A stretch of 64,000 bases of DNA, from assembly GCF_018873765.1 (NCBI RefSeq), contig NC_057925.1, positions 7,823,568-7,887,567 on the forward strand. The letters are read 5' to 3'. The translations under genes and the position numbers were made by a program. Under the pieces are notes generated by a model. It was not told where the DNA came from and did not search any database. It saw only the letters and a program-made list of their open reading frames with translations. Below, piece after piece: positions 25,344-38,800 of the stretch. The DNA is from Telopea speciosissima. Its lineage: Eukaryota; Streptophyta; Magnoliopsida; Proteales; Proteaceae. Numbering within the stretch: the stretch's first letter is position 1; every line of letters begins with the position of its first letter.

Positions 25344-25509
25344 GGGAGAAAGAACGTCACCCAATCTGCGCCTAGACACAGGGGCACGCATAATGACTGC
25401 TACACCCCTGAAAGATGGAAATGACTAGGGGTGCAGTGGTCATTTCATGCACCCCTATGTTCGGGTGCAGGGCGGTGTGTGTTGCACGATCAGATGACGT
25501 TCTCTTTCC
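25344..25509. mobile_element. Foldback MITE with ends ggagaaagaacgtca
   Basis: The left end ggagaaagaacgtcacc pairs with the right end tgacgttctctttcc, and the inner parts also pair across a short loop. A close relative lies at 53818-54012. Non-coding. Confidence 0.8.
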
Positions 25510-25735
25510 TTTTATATTTTATTTTATTTTATTTAAGTAGATCTAAGAAATTAATAATGAACTTTCAACTCATCCAACTTTGGTGCACATGGGTCATTGT
25601 TGTCCCTTGAATCAGAACCTGATAGAACAAGATACGGTAATACACTTTGGTAGAGGGTCCGATCAAGGCCACGTTTTGTGAATTCCATCCTTTCACGGAG
25701 TTTGACTTTGCAGATCCTCTATACGTATGTTCACC

Positions 25736-25945
25736 GGATTATTATCCTCTCCAATTCCTTAAAGCTCGATAGTGCGACAGTGCTAGGTGAAGATGCCGAC
25801 ATGTGGCAGCTCGGACATCCAACAGTCCCAGCTCATTGACTATGTTGAGTTCAGACCGTTGGATGTCTGATCTGCCACATGTTGGCATCTCCACCTAGCA
25901 CTGTCGCACTACCGAGCTTCAGGGAATTGGAGAGGATAATTTTTC
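25736..25945. mobile_element. Foldback MITE, Mutator-like, with target-site duplication
   Basis: The direct repeat tatgttcacc at 25726-25735 and 25946-25955 flanks a 210 bp foldback. Its halves pair almost completely (atcctctccaattcc with ggaattggagaggat; agtgcgacagtgctaggtg with cacctagcactgtcgcact). A 9-10 bp duplication fits a non-autonomous Mutator-like element. Confidence 0.88.
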
Positions 25946-26394
25946 TATGTTCACCTGAACGCATGCTTCATGTGCCAGCACCTGTCCCTTGTGTTTCCAT
26001 TAATACTCTTTTCTACTTTTTAAATGGCAGTGAGTGCGACAAATGTTGGCACCTAAAGTGTATGCACAGATAAATGTACCTGAAGAAGATCTCAACTTGA
26101 TTTAGCCTAATATTAAACTTAAAGAAGTGTGGTACTACAACTCTACTGACTCAATGCATTTACCTTGGAACTGACTTAATCTTTACTTTAATTTAGCTGA
26201 TGAAACTGCCAACTTTACTAGTGTTAGTTTTAACTGGTGTAGTAACAAACTCTTTTATCGTATAATTATGAACATGGCTCAGTCAACTCTCAACAACATA
26301 TGTAACAAATCCTTCCCTAACCATGATGTAAATTCTTCTTTTTAAGAAATATATTGCTTTCTTTTTCCATTAAAAAAAAAAAACTTGATTTAAC

Positions 26395-26652
26395 CTAGGG
26401 GTGTCAAAATGGAACCCAAATTGAAAAAAAAAAAAAAAAGAAATAATAATAATAATAATAGTACCAAATTACTAATAGACCAATACAAGTTACCGATAAG
26501 AGTTTAAAACCGATCGAATCGATAACTATCGGTTTTGATTTGCGACTTTATAGACCAGCAAATAATTAATCTGGTTTCGTTCGAACCCAATATATATAAG
26601 AAAACCAAAAAATTGACCCAAACCAAATCAAACAAACCGTTTGACACCCTTA
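26395..26652. mobile_element. hAT-like MITE
   Basis: The ends taggggtgtcaaa and tttgacaccctta are inverted repeats of the hAT-MITE kind. Inside are poly-A and AAT runs. No clear 8 bp duplication remains. Confidence 0.65.
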
Positions 26653-28140
26653 GTCTTGTTCCATATTAAGAATTGGGGAATCTTGGAAACTAGCCACTAG
26701 ACGTAACTAATGTTTCTAGCTTGGTGCTTCTAAATTGTGTAGCTTTGAAATCCTTAAATAGGAGGTTTAACTCTCCTGTCCTGGTATCCTGTTGGGTCAA
26801 TTTCGAAACAGCTCACTAGACCTTGACTTCATATCTTCGACATAGTAATCATGTTCTTATCCATAGCGTTGTAGTTTGAAAAAAATGATATTATAGTTAA
26901 GGATTTTGTTTTTTGGGGGATAAAATAGCAAAATCATATATTAAGTTTGAGATTCTAAATGACACATCTATAGGAGTATTCGGATGTTGACACCTGCTTT
27001 TAATTGCCCCTTATCTTATTCTCAAGAGTTTTTTAAACTAGGGTATAAAAGGGTTTTCAAAATAATTTGAAAAAAAACTTATCATTATGTCATTATATAA
27101 ATTTGACAAAGTTTTCCTCCATCCATAGAGGACAGTTCACCCACCATCCTAGGACTCACAAACCCCTCCTAGGGTTTTAGTATGTTCCAAAAAGTACCTT
27201 CCCGATACTCATTCTCATCCTCTTCCGCCCCTCGGTGAATGAGATCCTATTCACCATCAGTGGAGGGAAACTCGGTCTAAAAATTGTCATTATTTTACAT
27301 ATTTTTCGAATACACATGTGAAATAATAGTATTTTTTGATAATTGTGAAATAATAGTATTTATCCCATTAAAAATATTATGATATACTGAAAGGATAAAA
27401 AAGTAAAATTACAAATTCTTACAAAAAAAAATTATAAATTATTTACAAGAAAATCCCATTAAGTATTAATAGATTTTAGATCACAAAAAGGGCTAAAAGA
27501 CAGAATTGGCTTTGATGTGGTAAATGTAGGATTAAATGTCAGAGAAGTCACTTTGGTTGGAGATTCAAACAAATGTATCATCTTCAGGCGACAATGGGAG
27601 AGGGATAGCAAGGATAGGGTTTGCCATATCTGGGGGCCACTAATGGCAAATGAGTGAAGCATTCTGGCACTTGGTTGAAGGATCAATAAGCTCTTGAACT
27701 GAGAGGGGACCACTATGAGGCAAGGGATAAGGAGCACTTGAGGGCAGAAATCCATGGATTCAAGGTTGATGTCTAGGGTTGATTGAATGAAAGTATTCTG
27801 GAAAGAATATTACAAGCATTAATCACTGACTCCAACGAGAAGTAGGTCTTTTTGGTTTTTTTTTGGGTTGAACAACGAGAAGTAGGTCAACATTAGGTTT
27901 GAAGAAAGTTTCATGATGGAAAATATTTGGCTTTCATAAGGTGACCCTATAAGGATTTATGTAGAAACAATAACTCCCATGATTTTTAGGTAGAAGAGCC
28001 TTATTAATATGGGTGACCGCCCCCAGTCCTCTATAGGGATGGTGGACCTCACCCGGCAGGTGTTTGGGCATGGGTAGAGGTCATTTCAGCCCCCTTTGTT
28101 AGAGAACTGGGAAGAGCTGAGGTGATAAAGATCCTATTAA
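26653..28140. other. Intergenic, no gene seen
   Basis: The stretch is AT-rich. A degraded foldback of the cctctaataggggg family lies at about 28005-28130. The minus-strand frame at 27459-27755 matches no family I know. Confidence 0.45.
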
Positions 28141-28760
28141 TATCCGTCGAGAGCTTGAGACTTTGTCCTAATTTTTAAGATTTACAAATGGTGGTCCAAC
28201 TAAATGTCAGCACAAAACTCTTCTCATCCTTGGATCTGAAGAGCCGTCTACTAATGGAATTGAGGTCTTTTAAAATAGATGTGGGAAGTTGAAAACAAGA
28301 TATACAATAAATGGGTATATCTGATAGAATCAATTGAATCAAGCTATGTTTCTCAATTGCACTCAATAATTTTGACTTCCAAGACAAACGTAAGATAAGT
28401 TTCTGAAATGAGATTTATTCAATTGACCTCCCACAAAAGGAATGTTGAGATATTGATCAAGTCTTGAGGTAGGTCTAATTCGAAACTGGTCGAAGAGAAG
28501 GCTCTTGAGGCATGAAGGGACATTAGTGCTGAATTGAGCTCGTGATTTGTTGATGTTAAGGGATTTGACCAATGAAATAGTGACAAGTTTGCAAGATAGA
28601 TTGCAAGGCTCTACACTCCTGATAGGTGGCTCAACAAAAAAGAATCAAGTCATCAACGAAGGCCATGTGAAAGATTTATTTGTAAGACCAAGAGGCTCGA
28701 ATCCCATGAAAGCCAACCTTGAGGATGAATGAATATATGTCTAATTGAGCTTCCTCGAGA
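28141..28760 (-). mobile_element. LINE fragment, C-terminal reverse transcriptase region
   Basis: Minus-strand pieces read VKSLNINKSRAQFSTNVP and WKSKLLSAIEKHSLIQLILS followed by LPTSILKDLNSISRRLF, the palm/thumb part of plant L1 ORF2. It is split over frames with stops. It may belong to the same element as 28920-29656, but the order would then be rearranged. Confidence 0.8.
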
Positions 28761-28919
28761 AACAACCAATGTCAATATCTAAATGAAAAATGACAAGGTA
28801 TCCCTTTACATTGTACTACTCCTTTTTCCCTCGATCAACCTAAATCCAAAATCAAACCAAAATTAGGGCAACACTAAGACATTGTGAAGGGTATGATTCT
28901 GAATGTGGTGGCGTTGAAG

Positions 28920-29656
28920 GGTTTTTTTTTTTTTTGTGTGTTTGTGTGTGTGGTTTAGAAAGAATTTATTGCATAGAGGAGCAAGAACAACTCGAGGCTT
29001 CTTTACAAAGGTCAAGCAGCCAAGGGGAGGAATGTGGCCAATCTGTCGTACTTGCTATAGACAGGGCCTTCTGGGCTAGGGTATGAGCAACAAAATTTAC
29101 TTCCTTAGGAATGGCAACAAAGTTACAAACTTGGAACTTTTTAACTAAATTCTGAACATCAAGGAAGAAGCCGAGAGCACACAGGGGAGCCGGAGATATC
29201 TTGTGGTTTATAATGTCAATCACATTGGAGCAATCAGATTCCACGATGAAGCTGGGTAGACCCAGAGCAGAGGCTCGAAGAAGACCTTCTCTCACCCCCC
29301 CTGAATTCACCAAGGAAGGCATCAGAGAAAGAGGCTGGCGTTGATGTGGCAGAGATGATGTGTCCAAGATGGTTCCTAACTACCACTCCTATTCCTCCAA
29401 AACTAGAATCTGGCTGCAGAGCTGCATCACAGTTAATTTTAGTGACTCCAAGTGGGGAAGGGTCCCAAGTATGGTTGTTAGGATTCACAGATTCTTCCCA
29501 TAGAATGGGAGCTTTGTCTCTTTGAGCCTGGGACTGAGATATGGACCAAAATTCATTAAAAGCCCATTAGGCCTTCGAAAATACCTCCTCGGGAGACCAT
29601 TTCTTTTGATTGAAGCATAAATCATTTCGAGCAACCCAAAAGCACCAGCAGATATA
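28920..29656 (-). mobile_element. 5'-truncated LINE tail with RNase H, target-site duplication
   Basis: The 10-mer ggcgttgaag lies at 28910-28919 and 29657-29666. A poly-T run follows the first copy, marking the 3' end of a minus-strand element. The coding part (TKINCDAALQPDSSFGGIG, FIVESDCSNVIDIIN, VNFVAHTLAQKAL) is the RNase H domain at the ORF2 C-terminus, with one frameshift near 29235-29365. Confidence 0.85.
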
Positions 29657-30127
29657 GGCGTTGAAGATACAATGCATGGATGAAGGACTTGCCTCTATGT
29701 ATAATAGATAATCTCTAAGACCATAAATATGGAACTGGTAAGAGGAGTTTCAACAACCTCAATGTCAGATTTGACCTGCCCCTTATTTTTTTTGGCCTTT
29801 GATTCAGATTTCGGTATAATAGGGGTTCTTGGGTAATTAAAATACTAACATCATAATGATGTTTTGTCTAACATGTAAAAGATTTTTAATTTTATGTGCC
29901 ACATAGGATGGTGATAGTTTATTATCATCATACATAGTTCCATTAAGAATAATTCAACAAAAAAACAATGGCTTTGTCTTATCCCTAGGGTTCACACTTC
30001 ATAGCAACCAAGCCATATTGCGCCAACCGCTGCCTTAACCAACAAGCCAATAACTAGTTTCCTAAGGTCCATGACATCAAGGACTTTAAGATCTAGATGG
30101 CAATTAGTAGACCAGATAACAAAAAAA

Positions 30128-30275
30128 GACCCGATCTTGTCCTTGTACAAGTATCGTCCAAGGCCCTCTAGGGCTACTCACATGACTTGTACTGTAGATT
30201 CCAATGTTCCACAATGGATTCCATGTAAGTGGCCCTAGAGGACCTTAGATGGTACTTGTACAAAACATGATCTGT
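30128..30275. mobile_element. Foldback element
   Basis: The left part gatcttgtccttgtacaagt and ggccctctagggc pairs with gccctagagg and acttgtacaaaacatgatc on the right. Non-coding. Confidence 0.65.
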
Positions 30276-32017
30276 GCTCAAAAAATTGTGAATTTTGTGG
30301 TACTCGTTTAAAATGTATGATGAAAGATGACTTGTACATTAATTAGATTTGTGAATAATAATTTGGGCATGTACAATAAGAATCAATGATTGCATTGGTG
30401 AGACGAGGGAATATAGTACTAACTACCAAAGTTGAGAGCCATGGGAAGGTAAGTCCAACTGAAGTTATAACAATTAAATTATTTAAAAGGAAAAGGTTCT
30501 CTAAACCATGGTAGGTAAGTAGGTACATTAGCATTTTCTCTCTCTTCTCTTCACATGAAATGATGTCACTACTCACTACCCTCTAATGTATGAAATCATT
30601 CTACTATATCTTATTAGTGTGCTCCTCTATGCCATTTTCTCATATAACCTTCTCTTTTATTTAAATATTAAAAAATATTATTATAATCAAATTTAGTGAA
30701 AAAAAAATTATAATCTTATCTTTTACCCTTTTATTATAACAAAATTATACTTTTTTTTTTTTTTTTTTTTGGTAACTAACAAACTTATACTTTCTATAAG
30801 GACAAAATCTTGCCATTTGATATGTGTAGTTGTGTGATAAAATGTATGTGCGAGACAATGACAACTCCTGTGGTGACGTAATGGCAATAAATGATTTTTA
30901 ACATTTTCTTTTTGGTAGAAATAATGACTTGTTAACTCTTGAACTACAAATGATAAGAGAATAAATACATTAGAATACTTATCTTATATTCTTATAAGCA
31001 TTGTCCATTTGTCGATAGGCATTGACACCAATCAAGGAGAAAGAAACGTTCTATCACTTAACATGAGCATATCTAAAAGCCTAGCTCCATAGAGAATCTT
31101 ATTAGTTAGGACATGTTTGGTTTCAATTCTTATTCTCTTTTTATTTGACAATTTTGGTTCCAATTATGGGGGGCTAATTCTAAATTAGGTCAGAATTGAA
31201 AATTTGCCTTTAGTCCAACTCTCCAATTCAAAGGACACTCAAGGAACAATTTTAGAGAGGTTAGAGTTGCAAGACATTTTCATCATTTTGTGTTAAAGCC
31301 TTAAATCTCATCATATGTGATTAAACATAAGAAACAAAAGCAAATGGATGAAATAATGGTTTTCTTGATCGACCAAAGGAAAGGAGAGGAGATGGAGATG
31401 CAAATAGTGCATCCAAACACGGCTCTGTTGTTTTCCTTTTTTTGGGTAATTATCAATGTTTCTCTATTTCAGTTTTAAACGGTCGATTTTGCCGGTTTAA
31501 TAGGTCGGTCTAGTAGTTTCAGTCTTTCTATGGTTTCTGAAAACCAAAGGCAATTCTAAACCAATAATGAGTTCAGACAATTGAATTTGATTCGATTGGT
31601 TGATTGAAACGATCCGACCTCGAATAAAGTTGATTGGGTAAGAATTCATGTAGCCGACCTCATTTAGTTAAGATAAGACTGAATTGTAGTTATAATGAAA
31701 GTGTGAAACCCACACAAAGATGAGCAAGCTCACCCTCGAGAACAAATCTAAAGTATTTTTCATCAATCCAAGAATTAAAATGAAAAAAATTCATTCCTCC
31801 ATGGGTGTAAATTGTTGGTAATGAAAGTTACAAGATCTTAGGATTGAATAACCCAATTGATACAAGTATATTTAATTTGGGGATACTATGGCATGAGGAA
31901 TTGTCTTGAAGAAGAAGGTAGGCTGGTAGGTTAGTTGGCTTTGTTCTCATTTTAAGAAACCTCTCATTTTCTGTACCTATGAGTTGCAAAGGCACTTTAG
32001 ATTCCCTAATAATGGTG

Positions 32018-32057
<40 letters not shown>
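32018..32057. repeat. (AAT)n microsatellite
   Basis: About 13 AAT units. Confidence 0.95.
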
Positions 32058-32059
<2 letters not shown>

Positions 32060-33879
32060 TCGTTCATATATATTTTTTATGACAATAAGAAACAATACAA
32101 ACAAAACCAAGGGGTGGTGTTAATTTGTTATCTCTTGTGCATTTGAGAGGAGTGTTGGGGGTCAGTATTATCCTAATGGATCAACCCGAAGTCCTGACCT
32201 GAATCGGTTACTACCCGATTCAACTCAACCAGTTTTTTTGATAAACCTATTGAGGTACCATATATAGGTATCAATGAAAAGTGACATACGAAAGCCTAGA
32301 CCCTTCTTGATGAGTTGGGCCGTCAGAGATATTATAATGGGCCTATTGAAATCAAATTGACACACTAAAGCCCAGTGAACCTACATAGGGGAGTAGGGTT
32401 GCATAAAAGTGACATATGAAAGCCTAGCCTGGCGCCCCTGACCACTAATAAAATAGGGTAAAAGTTTCCCCAAAACCCCCCCAAAAAAAGGGAGAGTATA
32501 AATCTCTATTTTTTCATATCCATAAAGTTACGTTTAGAATGATAATATGACAAAATATACTGAAAAATAAACATGACAAACCCTTGGTGACATGTGATTA
32601 CTCTTGTCATGAATCACATAACTTCTTTTCATGTAGCAAATTTGGATAGGTTTAGGAGCGTCAATGTGATAGAGCATTGCTAATCATCTATCTGGTCTAA
32701 TTTTAAATTAGAACAAACGGGGGACGTGTTAGTGAATAGTGATTGTGAGAGGACGTGTAGTGCAGGTAACACCCATCCTATTTCTTACAAAAATAAGAAA
32801 ATTTGAAACATACAAATAATGACCATCAAACTAGGAGCATGGATTTAGTGCATGATATTAGAATGGGTATCGGCCAATTCATATCAGGTTGGATCAGACG
32901 ATTTTGCCCCTAAATTTCGATACCCCTTTTTGTTACTATTTTGCCCCCCCCCTCCACAAATTATGGTAATACTGATCTGGTATTGGCCAGGTATCAGTAT
33001 TGGTGTTGGCTGATACCGATACAGATAGGTTTTATTCAATATCATTTCCTAAAACGCTAACTAGGAGGGATCTTACAACTGAGGTTGTCAATCGGTATGG
33101 TTTTGGTTTGGTTTATATTTTGACAAGGTGCAAATCAAAATTGAATCAAATAGGAATCAACCAAAATAGAATCGTTTTGCATTTGATCCGGGTTTATCAA
33201 TTTCTATTCAATTTTTTGTTATCCAATTTACATGCGATTTGTAGTGTCGATTTTTTAAAACAGGTTGCAATTCCGATTTGTAATATTTTTTATTTCAGTT
33301 CATGGTTTACAAACGATGAACAAATAAATTTAGAATAACTAAAGCTTACCATTTCAATATATTATATTGCAGGTTCTCTCATTTGACATTCTAACATCAT
33401 AAAAGGCCACCTTTATAGTCTTGAACATAAAGCAATACAGAAAATGAGTTTATTCCGTCAAGTTTTTGTGGTTTCTATTTGGCACGGTTTTACCGGTTCC
33501 TATTTGGTTTAGAACTGTAGGTATATTAATGCAAATCAAAACTGAACCAGGAAGAAAACCTATGAAATCAGAATTGAGTAATTTCTCTGCCATCTAGTCC
33601 AGTTCAGTTGCAAATGGTCGGTTCCGGTTCCATTTTTTATACCTTTACAGCAGCAAGGAAACGGATCGCAAGGTTGAAGCCTTGAAAACAAAAGCCGCAA
33701 TCTCATGAGAAGTTTCTAGCTACATTCCTAAAACACCAAAAAGATGAACATAATCTGAGCTTCACATAAAGCCCATTAGTTTGAGAGGCCAAGAATCAGA
33801 CCCACCCCACCTGGACCTGCCAAGTGCCACACCACTACTGTTCTTTCGTGGGCAGTGCTATTTAGCCTAGTTTCATGCT

Positions 33880-34040
33880 TTAATCTTGAGGTGGCACCTC
33901 CAGTTCCCTGCCAGGTCCAGTTCCCAATTCCTCTAATAGGGGGGTGGTAGATCCCACCCGGGCAGAGTGTAGGGGTAGGGTGGTCATTCCTGTCCCCCAT
34001 GTTAGAGGAACTGAGGAACTGGGCCAGACAGGGATATGGA
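33880..34040. mobile_element. Foldback MITE of the cctctaataggggg family
   Basis: The left half (cagttcccaattcctctaat and a g-rich core gtggtagatccca) pairs with the right half (gttagaggaactgaggaact). It belongs to an abundant family also seen near 28005, 34155, 34800, 38018, 50800, 51000 and 59850. Confidence 0.75.
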
Positions 34041-34154
34041 GGAGGGAAAGATTCGGAATTGGAAGCATAAGGGTGTGGGATTAATGATCAGCATCTCCAT
34101 TGGCTAAGAGTCATCCAATAGCTGGATAACTTGAATTGACCTACTCACAGATGG

Positions 34155-34312
34155 AAAATTATCTGCTCCATTTCCCCAAGTCCCTCTAATAGGGGGTGGA
34201 TCCTATCCAGATAGTGTTTTCAGACAGGGGGTAGAGTGGTCATTTCCACCCCCTCCCTTATTAGCTTATTAGAGGAACTTAGGAAATGGAGCAGAAAATG
34301 ATCTCCACTCGC
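34155..34312. mobile_element. Foldback MITE of the cctctaataggggg family
   Basis: The ends ttatctgctccatttcc and ggaaatggagcagaaaa are inverted repeats around the shared g-rich core. Confidence 0.75.
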
Positions 34313-34799
34313 AAGTCACAAGAACTGTGAACTAGTTAAGTAAATAGTGGGCTGATTCTGCTTGGTCAGTGCCAGCCTGCTCAAGAAAAGGACCTGGATC
34401 AGGGCCTACATGTCTGCAGGCAATATGGAAACACATGATTTTTTTTTTTTAATTAGACACAGGATGCATGAGCTTTAGGCTTCAGTTTGCTGGATTTGTA
34501 GTTGCTCCTTGGCCCACATGTATGTACTTGGGTCCACAGGATTTGGTACTACATGAACCTGTCACACGTTTTTTATGAATGCTGAATAGAAATGGCCCAT
34601 TACTTATTTAATGGGCCAGCTGATACAGCACAGTATGTCATATTCCTGACAGAGCCGTGATTGGATCACCTGGAAATAAGCTCCATAGCTGGTTCCCTTG
34701 ATCGTATCAAAAGGCAGAAAAAATTATCTCTGAGCATTTATGCCAATAAATGGGGGTGGGTAGCATTCTTAAAAGAAGACCCATATCCGGCAGTTTTAG

Positions 34800-35010
34800 A
34801 GACCTTTTCTGCTCATTTAAAAGAGAATTTTTCTCCTCTCAGGTTTCCTATCCAATCAGGTTTATAGATTTTTCTCATAGGGAGGACAGAAATGACGACT
34901 TCATTCCATCCGGTCAGTGTGTTTGGGCAGGGGGTGAGGTCGTCATTTCCAACCCCTTATGAGAGGAACCTACGAACCTGACCAGGCAGGGAACCTGAGA
35001 GGAGTTTAGT
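34800..35010. mobile_element. Foldback MITE, relative of the cctctaataggggg family
   Basis: The ends ctcctctcaggtttcc and gggaacctgagaggag pair. The inner part (gggtgaggtcgtcatttcc) resembles the piece at about 59875-59960. Confidence 0.7.
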
Positions 35011-35879
35011 CCGGTGAGATCAAGTTGTAAGGTAAGACAGAAATGAGTGTGTCAGGAAAAAGAAAGAAAATGATAATTCAAGTGTGACCTACGCTGCCAT
35101 TTAAGAGATTTTTTCCTGTAATGTAATTTTTAACCTGCTCAATAATCTTACATTGCGCCATAAGGCCCAAGACTATTCAAGCCTTGGTTGCTCGAACCAT
35201 CCACAGAACAAGAAGAAAGGCAAAGAGCAACGAAATTGGTTGGAAATACACTCAAGATCAATACCCAAAAAAACAAAAGTGGGCAAATTACCTTCGCACT
35301 AAAATGTTGTGAAAAAAAAAAGGAAAGAGTAAAGGGCCATTACCCAATGTTTGTTCAGCTTACGTAAGATCGAGGACAGGTGAATTTGGAGTGGATGCTA
35401 ATCTTCGCATATTTTTTTGTATTACACAAAGTGGATGCTCTCAAGACTCAAAATTTGGGGCATTTACCCTAATGGTTACTCGTAACTGTATTTTGTCTTG
35501 TGTTCCATCATTTTATTCAAATGAATCTAAAATTTTGTGTGTTCTTCTTATCACCTATGGCCGCCAAATGTACTGCTACTTCTCTTTCAGAATCAAAATT
35601 TCAAACTTCCAAAAAAGTATGTTCAATTGTTCCCAAAGCGGTTACCAACGTTTGGGTTCACTCACCTCTGCATACTCTTTCCTCTATATATCTCTCTCTT
35701 CTCAAGCATTATTTTGTCTTTGCATCCCAATTTGAGTCAGTTTCTTTTTCCTCCTCAATTTCACATGTGGGCCGTAAGCTCAAGAGGTTTGAACCCGAGA
35801 CCCACCGGTTACTCTTCGCAACTGTCGTTGATCCCTTGTGGTGAAAGTCAAAGTAAGTTCTAGTGCAGGGGCCATTTAG
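35011..35879. other. Region downstream of the polyamine oxidase gene
   Basis: Three overlapping plus-strand frames (35391-35863) compete over the same bases, and none shows a known domain or codon-level pattern. I read this as intergenic or 3' UTR. Confidence 0.45.
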
Positions 35880-38800
35880 TCATTTGATGGCTTCTTGCAC
35901 GACCAACTTCCCACTCACGAAGAGCTCCCTTGCAATGTCCCACTTATGGAGCGTTGACGCTGCTTCCTGCTGCGTCAAAGTCAACGATTCGGTCAAGGCC
36001 AGTAAGGGCTCCAGCAGGAATTTTTGACTCTCCACCAATTCCAACGAACTCTCCATTTTCTCTTTCTCTTTTCTCATCTCTTCCAACAAAGCCTTGCTTG
36101 TGTCAATTCCTGTCATTATCATTACAAAATTAAATTGAATATCAAAATTATGTTTGGTATGTATTCTTGAAATGCATTATAGGTAGATTTTGCATTCTCG
36201 AACAATAAAAATAATCATTTTTATCATCGACAAAATACAAAATCGACATAGAATGCATTTCAAGAATACTTGAGCCTTCTATTGTATTAAGAGTTTTCTT
36301 TATTCTCATTTCTCACCTGATAGGTAGCCACCATGGACATAACCATTAAATCTCTCATTTGTGTGTTCTCCGCTGAAGAAGATTGGTCCAACTGGTGCCT
36401 GTGACCGATAAAAAGAAAACTCAAATCTCATTAATTGAACCAAACAAAGGTTTATAACTTGAGAATTATGATTCCCAGAAACTCTAGAGCTGTGTTTGGG
36501 TATGAATTCTAGGTCAATTTCACATTGTTAGACGATAAAAATAACTATTTGCATCATCTGAGAATGTAAAATCAACTTAGAATGCATTCCGAGAATGCAT
36601 ACCAAACACTGCCAAGAAGTGAAGAGACACCTTTATGTCAGTGAAGTCTTGTTTGGTGGCGAAGATGGGGTAGTTGCTATAGCTTCCTCTCTGGAATCGA
36701 TTATTCCACCAGCGAGGGACGAGAATCTTGGTGGCATTGGGTATGTCTAGTCTAAACATGTCCCTCAGTGCCCCCATGGCCTCCTCCATCGTCTTTTCAT
36801 CCAATTGTGCCTCGACACGTTTCGATTCACCATTGGTTAATGTCACCACTAGAATGTTGGACCCTGGGTACGCATTCTCCATGTGCTGGTAACGTGCAAG
36901 CATCATATCATAGAATCAGATTGGTGGGTGAGTAGTGAGTGATGTGTGGATCGATGGAGAGATGATTAACTCAAAAAAAAAATCACAATTCCTAACATAT
37001 TATATATTACTTACATCTTAATTATTTTAATTAACATGTAATAATATAAACATATAAGCAGAGAATCCATTTCGATTGAATTAAAATAAACAGAGAATGA
37101 AAATGGTGGAGAAAGTAAGATCCCTCAAGAAGTCCATAGCAGGACACGTGTGGTGATTTTATAACAGATAAATATGGAATTTTGCTTATCAAGTCAAGGG
37201 TTCTATATAATATTTTAACATGTCAATAAATAAAATCATTTTTCTGAAGACAATCCAAACGTATGAAGTTTGAATATGTCTTACAAAAATTTTAAAAATT
37301 TATGAAAACGGAAAGGAAGGAAAACGATGTGAGACTTAGAGATTATGTTATACTTCCATCATTCATGCTGCTGTAATCAATTTTTTGCCAGCTCAAGAAC
37401 GGCTCATCGTCGGTGTGCGTCATAGTTAAAGGAACCTCTTCATTTTTAAAACTAATAATGCTGGAATTGCAAATGCAAGTTGCCTGGAAAAAACTAATAA
37501 TCATTCTCTCTCTCTCACTTGCAATGAATTGTGAAAAAGTCTTCAGCATCCGACAATATATGCAGCACACGACGATGTCATATTTGTCATCTGGGTTGTA
37601 GGCAAAATTGCAATTCCACAAACTTTCTTTAGGTTTTAAAATAGAGGGTACCCAATGACAATGGCGAATTATTTTGCCAATTCCTGAACATTAAACCCTA
37701 AATGAGGCTGAGATTTCCACAATTGTTTTGGATGTTCAAGTCCTACAAACTTGCTTTGATTTCTGTTCTTTCAATCAAGTTTATAGATCTTTGAATGTAA
37801 TTTCCCACTCTGTTTCGAAATGGCCAGCAGTAGATTCCCCTCATTGGGGGGTTTTTGAAAATCTTCATTTCTGGAGGATCTTCTAAGCCTTGTTCTTCAG
37901 TTTTTTCCTTTTGATGTTCAATACATTTCTCTCTTTTAATGAGGTGTTTTTGCAAAAAAAATAAAATAAATAAAATCCTAGTGCTCCCCCACCCCCACAG
38001 ATATTTATCATTTCCAGTTCCTCTAACAAGAGGGGACTGGAATGACCACTCTACTCCTGTCCAAACACTCTACCCAAAAATTTGGCTAGGAATGCTTGTA
38101 TTTACGGATCTGTCTATCCTTAACTTGGGTTTTTCTTCGCTTCTCATCAAAAAAAAAAAAAAACAAAAACACTCTATGCAAGTGGGATCCACCATCTCCT
38201 ATTAGAGGAACTGGGAACTGGACCGACCAGAAAACTAGAAGAGATAATTTTCCCCACCCCCACACCCCCCTTTCCTTTCCCAACCTGATAGTTCCAATGC
38301 ATAGAGTGAGAGTCCTAGAAGGTTCAACAATTATTGAGCTACTAATAATATAAGCCAGTAACATTGACAGTGATACAGCATTTGATCCACCATCTCCTAT
38401 TAGAGGAACTGGGAACTGGACCGACCAGAAAACTGGAAGAGATAATTTTCCCCACCCCCGCACCCCCCTTTCCTTTCCCAACCTGATAGTTCCAGTGCAT
38501 AGAGTGAGAGTCCTAGAAGATTCAACAATTATTGAGCTACTAATAATATAAGCCAGTAACATTGACAGTGATACAGCATTTAAGGTCCTACCTAGAATAT
38601 CGCATTCTTAAGGATGGATCAACCCTAGTCAACTAGTCAGGTTAAATGAGCCTCGGTTTTGTGAAAATAATCAAAGAGAGTTATATATAATGTTATGGTG
38701 TCAGTATAATGAATTTTCAACTAAACCTTATTGAGTTCATCAACCTATTCTAACATTATCAATAGAACAGGTTTAGTACAGAATTCCATGCAGGTCAAGT

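Larger units (their letters stand above)
29667..33879. other. Long AT-rich intergenic stretch with decayed MITEs, no gene seen
   Basis: It contains a foldback (30128-30275), an (AAT)n repeat (about 32018-32057), and a probable MITE at about 33090-33645 whose ends carry ggtatggttttggtttgg and cggttccggttccat. The frames here (for example 33000-33338) follow these repeats and are not genes. Confidence 0.5.

Noticed and set aside
35391-35863. Three overlapping plus-strand frames of about 110 aa
   Set aside because: They cover the same bases in three frames, lack any domain and lie in the region behind the PAO gene; chance frames in low-stop DNA.
38086-38562. 158 aa minus-strand frame with internally repeated protein
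   Set aside because: The repetition is that of the 198 bp tandem duplication of a MITE in a PAO intron; 198 is divisible by three, so the frame stays open by chance.
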